NCBI GenBank assembly: GCA_030539135.1
Contig: JAUNSQ010000005.1
Location: 5,621 to 24,898, forward strand
Reading direction: 5' to 3'
DNA length: 19,278 bases
DNA from: Synergistaceae bacterium
Lineage (GTDB): Bacteria > Synergistota > Synergistia > Synergistales > Synergistaceae
The notes under the pieces were generated by a model, which made no database searches, was not told where the DNA came from, and worked only from the letters and a program-made list of their open reading frames with translations. The translations under genes and the position numbers were made by a program. Shown one piece after another: positions 8,581 through 15,700 of the stretch; the stretch's first letter is position 1; every line of letters starts with the position of its first letter.

Positions 8581-10930
8581 AGACAGGATAATGATACTCG
8601 ACGGAGCGATGGGCACGATGCTCCAGAGCAAAGGGCTCAAGACGGGAGAGATCCCCGAACTGCTCAACATAACGAGGCCCGAGGTCGTCGAGTCGATACA
8701 CGCGGCGTACTTCGACGCGGGGGCGAACATCGTCCTCACGAACACCTTTGGCGCGAACAGGTACAAGGCCAAGAAGATGGGGCGCCCTCTCGAAGAGGTC
8801 GTGACCGCTGCGGTGGATATCGCCAGACATGCTGCGCGCGGCGAGGCCGACAGATATGTCGCGCTTGACATCGCGCCGTGCGGAAAGGTCCTCGCGCCTA
8901 CGGGCGACCTCCCGTTCGAGGAGGCCGTCGAGACTTTCGCGCAGGTGGTCCGCGCCGGAACGAAGGCCGGGGCCGACCTCATATTCCTCGAGACGTTCAC
9001 CGACCTTTACGAGCTAAAGGCCGCCGTCCTCGCGGCGAAGGAGAACTCCGACCTTCCGATGATCTCCACTATGAGCTTCGAGGCGAACGGCATGACATTC
9101 TTCGGAGCGTCCGTAGAATCGATGGTCCTCACGCTCGAAGGGCTGGGCGTCGACGCGCTTGGAGTCAACTGCTCGCTCGGGCCAAAGCAGCTCGTCCCGA
9201 TAGTCAAGCGCATACTCGATATCTCGTCCGTCCCCGTGGCGGTCAAGCCGAACGCTGGACTCCCGACGATAAAGGACGGCGCGGCATCCTACGACATCAC
9301 GCCGCGCGAGTTCGCCGAATACGTAAAGGGCTTCGCCGAGGCCGGCGTCTCGTTCGTGGGAGGCTGCTGCGGCACAAACCCCGAATACATAAAACTCACT
9401 GCGGAGCTCGTGAAGTCCGTCAGCCCCGCGAAGAGGAAGCCGAACCTCCGCGCCGCGGTCTGTTCCCCGTCGCGGCAGACGTTCTTCGGCGGCGACGTCG
9501 CCATGATCGGCGAACGGCTCAACCCGACCGGCAAGAAGACGCTCCAGGCCGCGATACGCTCCGGCGACTCCGACTTCATACTCCGCGAGGCGATACGCCA
9601 GCAGGAGCAGGGCGCGGACGTCCTCGACGTAAACATGGGGCTGCCGGACATCGACGAACCTGCGAAGCTCGCGGAGATCGTCCCGGAGATACAGGCCGTC
9701 GTAGATCTTCCGCTCCAGCTCGATTCGTCGAACCCCGACGCGCTTGAACGCGCGGCCCGCGTCTACAACGGCAAGCCGCTGATAAATTCCGTGAACGGAA
9801 AGAAGGAATCCCTCGGCGCGATACTCCCAATAGCAAAGAAATATGGGTGCGCCGTGCTCGGCCTCACGCTCGACGAAAGCGGCATACCGGAGACGGCGGA
9901 GGGGCGCTTCGCTGTCGCGGAGAAGATAGTAGCCGCCGCGGAGGCCATAGGCATACCGCGCCGCGATATATTGATAGACTGCCTCGTCCTCACAGTGTCG
10001 GCGCAGCAGAGCCAGGCCATGGAGACGCTGAAGGCCGTGAAGATGGTCAAGGAACGCCTCGGCGTCAAGACTGTCCTTGGGGTCAGCAACATTTCCTTCG
10101 GGCTTCCGGCCCGCCCCGTGATAAACAGAACGATGCTCGCGATGGCGTTGGCCTACGGGCTTGACGCTCCGATAATGAACCCGGGAGACGAAGGAATGTC
10201 GGAGGCGGTAGCGGCGTACCGCGTGCTCGCCGCGAAGGACAAGGACTCCGAAAAATTTATCGAAAAGTTCTCGGACCACGAGGAACAGAAGATGCCCGCG
10301 GCCTCTGGCGACGCTCCAAGCCTCGCGCAGGCAATAGCTCGCGGGCTTAAAAACGAAGCGGCGTCCGTCACTAAAGACCTGCTTCGCGACAGGAAGCCGC
10401 TCGATATAATAGAGAACGAGATAGTCCCCGCGCTCGACGCGGTGGGAAAAGATTACGAGACAGGGAGGCTCTTCCTGCCGCAGCTCATAAAATCCGCCGA
10501 GGCCGCGAAATCTTCTTTCGATGCGCTTCGCGCGGAACTCGCGAAAACGGGGGCGCGGGAGAGCGGCGAACGCAGAAAGATAATCCTCGCCACGGTGCGC
10601 GGAGATATACACGACATCGGCAAGAACATCGTAAAGACCATAATGGAGAATTATAACTTTAACGTTATTGACCTCGGGCGCGACGTGCCGGAGGAGAAGG
10701 TCGTCTCCGCGGCAAAGGAGAACGGAGCGGAGATAGTCGGCCTGAGCGCCCTTATGACGACGACCGTAGCCAATATGAAGAAGACGATAGAGCTTCTGCG
10801 CGGCGAATGTCCGACGGCGAAGATAATCGTCGGCGGCGCGGTGCTGACCCCGAGGCTCGCGGAACAGATAGGCGCGGACTTCTACGCCAAAGACGCTATG
10901 GAGGGCGTTAGAATAGCGGAAAAGATATAG
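8561..10930 (+). CDS. metH: Cobalamin-dependent methionine synthase, three-module form lacking the activation domain
   Basis: MetH transfers a methyl group from methyl-tetrahydrofolate to homocysteine through a cobalamin cofactor. The 789-residue protein has a homocysteine-binding barrel (about 1-295) with zinc ligands Cys204 (GVNCSLGP) and Cys269-Cys270 (GGCCGTNP). A pterin-binding barrel (about 315-580) opens with IGERLNPTGKK. A helical cap (about 595-665) and a B12-binding Rossmann domain (about 670-789) follow, with DIHDIGKN placing the cobalt-ligating His684 in DxHxxG. It ends after the B12 domain, whereas E. coli MetH continues for about 330 residues with the activation domain. That domain is supplied by the overlapping upstream gene. 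GTG 8561 has GAAGGG eight bases upstream. The pairing is similar to Thermotoga TM0268/TM0269. An intrinsic terminator follows. Confidence 0.95.
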   Translation: MAFTINKDRIMILDGAMGTMLQSKGLKTGEIPELLNITRPEVVESIHAAYFDAGANIVLTNTFGANRYKAKKMGRPLEEVVTAAVDIARHAARGEADRYVALDIAPCGKVLAPTGDLPFEEAVETFAQVVRAGTKAGADLIFLETFTDLYELKAAVLAAKENSDLPMISTMSFEANGMTFFGASVESMVLTLEGLGVDALGVNCSLGPKQLVPIVKRILDISSVPVAVKPNAGLPTIKDGAASYDITPREFAEYVKGFAEAGVSFVGGCCGTNPEYIKLTAELVKSVSPAKRKPNLRAAVCSPSRQTFFGGDVAMIGERLNPTGKKTLQAAIRSGDSDFILREAIRQQEQGADVLDVNMGLPDIDEPAKLAEIVPEIQAVVDLPLQLDSSNPDALERAARVYNGKPLINSVNGKKESLGAILPIAKKYGCAVLGLTLDESGIPETAEGRFAVAEKIVAAAEAIGIPRRDILIDCLVLTVSAQQSQAMETLKAVKMVKERLGVKTVLGVSNISFGLPARPVINRTMLAMALAYGLDAPIMNPGDEGMSEAVAAYRVLAAKDKDSEKFIEKFSDHEEQKMPAASGDAPSLAQAIARGLKNEAASVTKDLLRDRKPLDIIENEIVPALDAVGKDYETGRLFLPQLIKSAEAAKSSFDALRAELAKTGARESGERRKIILATVRGDIHDIGKNIVKTIMENYNFNVIDLGRDVPEEKVVSAAKENGAEIVGLSALMTTTVANMKKTIELLRGECPTAKIIVGGAVLTPRLAEQIGADFYAKDAMEGVRIAEKI

Positions 10931-10964
10931 GAGCGCAAAGAAACTACAACCAATCAATTTTTTC

Positions 10965-10991
10965 TCGCCGGTCAAGAACCGGCGATTTTTT
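10965..10991 (+). terminator. Intrinsic terminator of the cob-met operon
   Basis: An 8-bp stem, TCGCCGGT (10965-10972) pairing with ACCGGCGA (10978-10985), closes a CAAGA loop and is followed directly by six T residues. It lies 34 bases after the metH stop and insulates the AlbA_2 regulator gene from the operon. Confidence 0.93.
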
Positions 10992-11037
10992 ATATTTGTC
11001 ATTGTCAAAATCGAGGCGGTAAATTTACAAAACGGGG

Positions 11038-11066
11038 TTGTATTAGGGGCGAGAAACACATATAAT
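11038..11066 (+). promoter_or_regulatory. Promoter of the AlbA_2 regulator gene
   Basis: A perfect TATAAT at 11061-11066 lies 17 bases after TTGTAT at 11038-11043, which matches TTGACA at its first three bases. Transcription would start near 11073, leaving a leader of about 18 bases that carries the Shine-Dalgarno site. The promoter is embedded in the repeat cluster, so bound protein should interfere with RNA polymerase. Confidence 0.7.
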
Positions 11067-11077
11067 GGGGTGGCAAC

Positions 11078-11084
11078 GAGGTGG
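11078..11084 (+). promoter_or_regulatory. Shine-Dalgarno site that fixes the start of the AlbA_2 gene
   Basis: GAGGTGG lies seven bases before ATG 11092. The in-frame ATG at 11065 lies inside the TATAAT promoter element and would be upstream of the transcript, so 11092 is taken as the start. The site is also part of repeat copy 11078. Confidence 0.75.
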
Positions 11085-11091
11085 TAAACAA

Positions 11092-12615
11092 ATGATAGAG
11101 CTGAACAATATAGATAGCTTTAGAGAAAACAACAGGCTGGAAGCAAAGCTCACAGCACACGGTCTGCCTAAGAGTATATGGGAGACATATTCTTCTTTTG
11201 CAAACACGCTTGGCGGGTTGATACTGTTGGGTGTTAAGGAGACGGCGGACCATTCGCTGAACGTTGTCGGCGTTGACAACGCCGAAGGATATATCGCTGA
11301 CTTTTGGAATACTATAAATAACCGAGGCAAAGCCAGCCTTAATATTCTTTCGGAGAGACATGTCTGCGTCAAAGAAATCGACGGCAAAAATATCATCGTA
11401 ATTGAGGTGCCGCGCGCAGAGAGACGCTATCGTCCTATATACATCAACAACGACCTCTTTAACGGCGTTTTCCGGCGCAACGGTGAGGGCGATTATCACT
11501 GCACGCCGGAGGAAATCAAAAGTATGCTGAGAGATCAGAGCGATATAACGCTTGATACACAGCCTGTTCTTGCGCTTCCCACGGATACAATTGACCTTGA
11601 TTCCCTAAGAAGGTACAGAAACCGCTTCGGTTCTTTTAAACCAGATCATGTTTGGAATAATCTCAGCGACGGTGATTTCCTTGAAAAAATCGGGGCGGTG
11701 CGCATTGGAGAAGACGACAAACCTCATCCCACCGGCGCTGGAATTCTTGTCTTTGGAAACGACTGCGACATAACCAAAGAATTCCCAAATTACTTCCTCG
11801 ATTATCGCGAAAAAGACCCGGACTCCGCTGACATTGGTCACAGATGGCTTGACAGAATAACCTCTTCATCGGGCGACTGGAGCGGCAACCTTTTTGATTT
11901 TTATTATAGGGCCATAGAACGTCTGACAAGCGACATCAAAATCCCGTTCTCTCTCGACGAGACCGGCCTCGACAGGGTCGATATCACCGACGTGCACACC
12001 GCCGTGCGCGAAGCTTTTGCTAACGCGCTGATTCATACTGACTACTATGGCAGACAGGGCGTTGTCATCGAAAAAACGAAAAACAAAATTACAATTTCCA
12101 ACCCCGGGAATATTCGCATCAGCGTAGAAGAGGCGTTCAGTGGAGGCATATCAGACCCACGAAACGCATGTATCGCTAAAATCTTCTCATTTATAAACAT
12201 TGGAGAACGCGCCGGCAGCGGCCTCTACAACATTAAAACGGTCTGGGAACGGCATAATTGGCGCGAGCCCATAATTACACAGAAATTCGACCCCGAAAGG
12301 ACTTCTTTATGTTTGGAGTTCACAAGCGCCGATTTTGTCAATAACGCTAAACACTCGGCCAATAGAGTGGCAAGTGGGGCGGTAAATGTCGATAATGGGG
12401 TGACAATTACAAATTACGGGGTTGTAAATAAAAGAGAATTGGCGGTCATCAATCTGATATCTGCAAATCCCCACATAACCAAACCACAGATGTCGGCTGC
12501 CGCAAAGATACCCAAAAGCAGCTTAGACAGGGTCCTATCCAATCTGCGCAAGAGAAACATAATCACTAGGGTTGGGGCCGATAAGAACGGGAAATGGCTG
12601 GTCAACATATCGTAA
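11092..12615 (+). CDS. Schlafen AlbA_2 / divergent ATPase / winged-helix regulator (COG2865-like)
   Basis: This 507-residue cytoplasmic protein has the architecture of the COG2865 predicted transcriptional regulators. An AlbA_2 domain (about 5-125) has the family core FRENNRLEAKL...FANTLGGLILLGVKE. A middle region leads to a C-terminal GHKL-like ATP-binding module (about 290-410) with REAFANALIHTDY, ISNPGNI, SDPRN and GERAGSGL. A linker of three seven-residue repeats (about 429-449) precedes a winged-helix domain (about 450-507; KPQMSAAAKIPKSSLDRVLSNLRKRNII). Such proteins occur as regulators, and related AlbA_2 proteins are found in mobile and defence contexts; this copy's role is not known. 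The gene is visibly poorer in G+C than its neighbours (42% in one sampled 60-base line), has its own promoter, and is surrounded by repeats, suggesting acquisition and autoregulation. It converges on the minus-strand c-di-GMP gene. Confidence 0.88.
   Translation: MIELNNIDSFRENNRLEAKLTAHGLPKSIWETYSSFANTLGGLILLGVKETADHSLNVVGVDNAEGYIADFWNTINNRGKASLNILSERHVCVKEIDGKNIIVIEVPRAERRYRPIYINNDLFNGVFRRNGEGDYHCTPEEIKSMLRDQSDITLDTQPVLALPTDTIDLDSLRRYRNRFGSFKPDHVWNNLSDGDFLEKIGAVRIGEDDKPHPTGAGILVFGNDCDITKEFPNYFLDYREKDPDSADIGHRWLDRITSSSGDWSGNLFDFYYRAIERLTSDIKIPFSLDETGLDRVDITDVHTAVREAFANALIHTDYYGRQGVVIEKTKNKITISNPGNIRISVEEAFSGGISDPRNACIAKIFSFINIGERAGSGLYNIKTVWERHNWREPIITQKFDPERTSLCLEFTSADFVNNAKHSANRVASGAVNVDNGVTITNYGVVNKRELAVINLISANPHITKPQMSAAAKIPKSSLDRVLSNLRKRNIITRVGADKNGKWLVNIS
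12376..12438 (+). repeat. Three tandem 21-bp repeats inside the AlbA_2 gene
   Basis: Copies begin at 12376 (GGGGCGGTAAAT), 12397 (GGGGTGACAATT) and 12418 (GGGGTTGTAAAT), exactly 21 bases apart and in frame. They encode GAVNVDN, GVTITNY and GVVNKRE in the linker before the winged helix. A weak fourth copy (GAGTGGCAAGTG) begins at 12365, 11 bases upstream. The DNA motif is the one found over the promoter of the same gene. Confidence 0.75.
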
Positions 12616-12618
12616 TTT

Positions 12619-12650
12619 GGGGTGGTAAATACCAAAATTGGGCGGAAACG
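12619..12650 (+). repeat. Repeat copies just after the AlbA_2 stop codon
   Basis: The best copy of the motif in the window, GGGGTGGTAAAT, occupies 12619-12630, four bases after the stop codon. A second, weaker copy (TGGGCGGAAACG) starts at 12639, about 20 bases on. These lie outside coding sequence, so protein repetition does not explain them. Confidence 0.65.
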
Positions 12651-12668
12651 GAGTTCGACCATAAACTT

Positions 12669-12709
12669 AAAGACAAAACAGCGAGGGGATGAGACCATCC
12701 CCTCGCTGT
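12669..12709 (-). terminator. Strong intrinsic terminator between convergent genes
   Basis: A perfect 14-bp stem (12678-12691 with 12696-12709) closes a four-base loop. Read on the minus strand it is followed by a T-rich tract, TTTTGTCTTT, so it should end the large c-di-GMP gene whose stop is at 12737. On the plus strand the trailing tract is weak, but the hairpin may also stop AlbA_2 transcripts. Confidence 0.9.
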
Positions 12710-12736
12710 CGTTATGTCTTACTATTCGCCTCTGGC

Positions 12737-15700
12737 TTATCCCTTTTCGTTCGCCGACTTGACGTCAGCCAACTGGCCCGCCTTGGATTTGCTTATCTTC
12801 TTTGCCATCTCCCGGAGGGCAATAGTGGCGGACAGGTAGTTGCCGAGCGCGACAAGTCCGTCGATGCGCTCCGTGCTGCGTGTCGGGTCATCCACGCCGA
12901 AGAATCCTGTCACCTTATCGCCGCGCCGTATCGGAACCGCGGCGAACGAACGAAGACCCACCGCCTCAAGCGTGCTGCGCTCGTCGGCGCGGTCTTTTCC
13001 GAGCTTGTTGACATCGGGGATGCTGACGTAGTTCTGCTTTTCAAAGTCGTCGAGCCACACCTGTATCTGCTCTATCGGCACAGCCTGGAACTTGCCGATA
13101 TCAGGCGCCACTCCCTCGGAGCAGCATTCATACGTGATGTCGACGAGCTTTTTCCGCCAATCTATCTCAAACACGTAGGCGCGTTCGCTCCTAAAGTAAT
13201 CGAGCGCCTTGTTGAGCAGCCCGTTTATCGCTTTCTCCGTGTCGTCGGCGAGCAGCATCTCTTTGGACACCTCGTTGAGGAAACGTATCTGTTCTTCCGT
13301 CTCGCACTGCCCCGTGATGTCGTTCGCGACGGACAGATATACAGGCTTATCCACGCCCGGGAGGTTCGTCATGGATATGTTGCTGAGCAACCAAGCTATA
13401 GAGCCGTCGCGTTTTCGTACTCTGTAAGTGACGGAACTTGGCTCAAATGCTTCCTCGGCCTTTTTTGTCTGATTGATAACCAGTTCCCTGTCCTCCGGCA
13501 AAACACAATCGAACGCGGACCTGACCTCGGCGTTGAACTGCTCCCTCGTGTAGCCAAGCTGGTCAAAATATTCATCGTTCGCAAAGATGAAGCGAGGCGT
13601 CCCGTCGTCGTCGATGTACGCCGCCGTTACTCCTCCGTGGACGTTGCTCATTATCGCGGCGAGCTGATCCGACGTCTTGCGGTCGTGCTCCTCTGCCAGA
13701 CGCTGCGCCGAGATGTCTTCGTTTGTGCAGTAGATAAGATAGCGGTCCTCCGTCTTCGCGATGACGCGCATCGTCATGCGTACATACGTCTTCTCCCTGC
13801 CGCCCGGAAGGTTGCGGAATATAAACTCCTCCGTAACGTCGTCCTTGGTCTCGGCGGAGGTCAGGACGGCCTTCCTTACGAGTTCGAGCTCTTTCGCGTT
13901 AAGGAAGTCCTTCCATGGCAGCGCGAGCGCGTCTTCTATCGACAGGCCGATCTTGCCGACCATCCTCGCGTACTTTTCGTTCGCCCTCAGGACTTCTATC
14001 TCGCCGTCGTGGTATTCCAAGATACACGCTCCGCCGACGAAGCTGTTGAAGACGAGGGTCTCCATGGACTTAGGGTCCCAGAAGGTGTCGTTGTTGAGGT
14101 TCTTCACCGTCTCGAGCGTGAAGATGCTGTCCTCTTTGGCCGCCTTGCCCGCCAGGGCCTCGTATTCAGATACGGGCATCGGCTTCGCGTAGAGGTAGCC
14201 CTGTACGAAGCTGCACCCTATCGTCTTGAGGTAGTCGGCCTGCTCCACAGTCTCGACGCCCTCCGCTATGACGGACATGCCGAGCCACTTCGCCATACGG
14301 ACGACGGATTCGATGATGTGGCCGCCGCGCTGCGAGCTGCCCGTGTCCTCGAAGAACCGCATGTCTAGCTTGAGTCCGTTCGCGGGAACGTCCTTGAGTA
14401 TGTTCAGCGACGAGTAGCCGCTGCCGAAGTCGTCTATCTCAACGGAGAAGCCGAGGTCTGTAAATTTCCGAACGACGTTGATTATCCTGTCGGAGGAGCG
14501 CGAGAACGCCGTCTCCGTTATCTCGAGGCGGAGCAGATCTATTGGTATGCGGTATTTCTTCATGAGGTCGGATATGACCGTAACTAGGTCGTCGTGCAGG
14601 ATATCATAGCGCGATACATTCACGGACACAGGCAGCGGCGAACGTCCTTCGTCCATCCACCTGCGCAGCAGCGTGCAGACTTCCTCCCACACATAGACGT
14701 CCATCTTGTATATAAATCCGCTGCGCTCGAACACGTCTATGAACTCCGCCGGAGGTATCATTCCCTTGTCCGGGTGACGCCAGCGGACCAGCGCTTCCGC
14801 GCCGACAAGAGCGCTTGTCGAATGGTTGTACTGCGGCTGGAACCAGACCTCGAACTGTTTCGCGGCCAGCGCGTTCTCCATCTCGCTCGTTATCTTCTGT
14901 TCGTGCAGCATCTTCCTGCGCATTCCCTCGTCGTACCATGCGACCTTCGTCTCATACAGGCCCTTGACGGACTGTTTTGCGAGCATCGCCCTGTCGAGCA
15001 TTCCGTCCGCGGATATGTCGGGGTCTTCTATGAGATAGTAGCCTATGCTGCACGAGATCTCCTCGTTCAGCGGGCAGCCATCAAATATCGTTCTCGGGTA
15101 GCTCGCGGCGCGCCCCATCCCCTCAGTATCGTAAGGGACGAGAGCCGCGAAGGCGTCGCTTCCGAGCCTTCCGCAGAAGCCTCCCGCCAGCTCGATATCG
15201 GCTCTTATCTTATCGCTTATGAACTGCAGGACTTGGTCTCCCACCGCGTGGCCGAGGCGGTCATTTATCGCCTTGAAGTTGTCAATATCCCCGACGGCGA
15301 GGAAGTATGGCTTGTCGAGCTCTCCAGAGACGACCTCCTCTACCTTTCTTAGGAATGTCGCGCGGTTATACAGCCCCGTGAGGCTGTCGCGCTCGGACTG
15401 GAACCTGAGCTTTTCGTCCGCCTTTATCTTCTCGTCCACGTCGTTGAAGGTCATCAGCAGCTTGTCCGTGAGCATGTACTCGTCGGCCTTCTTGTATATC
15501 TCCAGATGGAACCAGTGCCGTTCGCCGGACGGCGTCTTCAGCAGCACGTCCATCTTGCCGTCCGCGCGCTTTCTGTCGTTCGCTATGTCGTGCACCAGCG
15601 TCTGCATCTTCTTGACGTCCAGCACGCTGGCTATCATGTCGGAGAGGAATATCCTCCATAGCTTGCGGTTGTCGAAGTTCCCGCCGATGTATTTCGATAT

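Larger units (their letters stand above)
11013..11089 (+). repeat. Upstream cluster of GRGGYGGTAAAT-like direct repeats over the AlbA_2 promoter
   Basis: Five same-direction copies of a roughly 12-base motif begin at 11013 (GAGGCGGTAAAT), 11034 (GGGGTTGTATTA), 11046 (GGGGCGAGAAAC), 11067 (GGGGTGGCAACG) and 11078 (GAGGTGGTAAAC). Start-to-start spacings are 21, 12, 21 and 11 bases, close to one or two DNA turns, so all copies would face the same side of the helix. They span the -35, the spacer, the base right after the -10, and the ribosome binding site. Copies at 11034, 11046 and 11067 match the consensus less well than the first and last. Related copies occur inside and after the downstream gene. 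An operator array is inferred. Confidence 0.65.

Noticed and set aside
11019..11028. Palindrome GTAAATTTAC as a separate operator
   Set aside because: It occurs once, and arises from the A+T-rich tail of the first direct repeat, so it is not counted as an independent site.
9014..11059. A 681-codon open frame on the minus strand opposite metH
   Set aside because: It lies antisense to a gene with all catalytic motifs, is rich in Arg/His/Leu as expected from the mirror of G+C-biased codons, runs through the terminator hairpin, and shows no recognisable domain.
11013..11089. CRISPR array or plasmid replication iterons
   Set aside because: Units are too short and degenerate for CRISPR, with no distinct spacers and no cas genes; no replication initiator gene is present, so an operator reading is preferred.
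11065..11091. ATG 11065 as the start of the AlbA_2 gene
   Set aside because: It is part of the TATAAT element and upstream of the predicted transcript start; ATG 11092 has a well-placed GAGGTGG.
12689..14368. A 559-codon open frame on the plus strand opposite the giant c-di-GMP gene
   Set aside because: It is an antisense mirror frame with Arg/Val/Leu-rich low-information sequence, starts inside the terminator hairpin, and overlaps clear EAL, PAS and GAF coding sequence.
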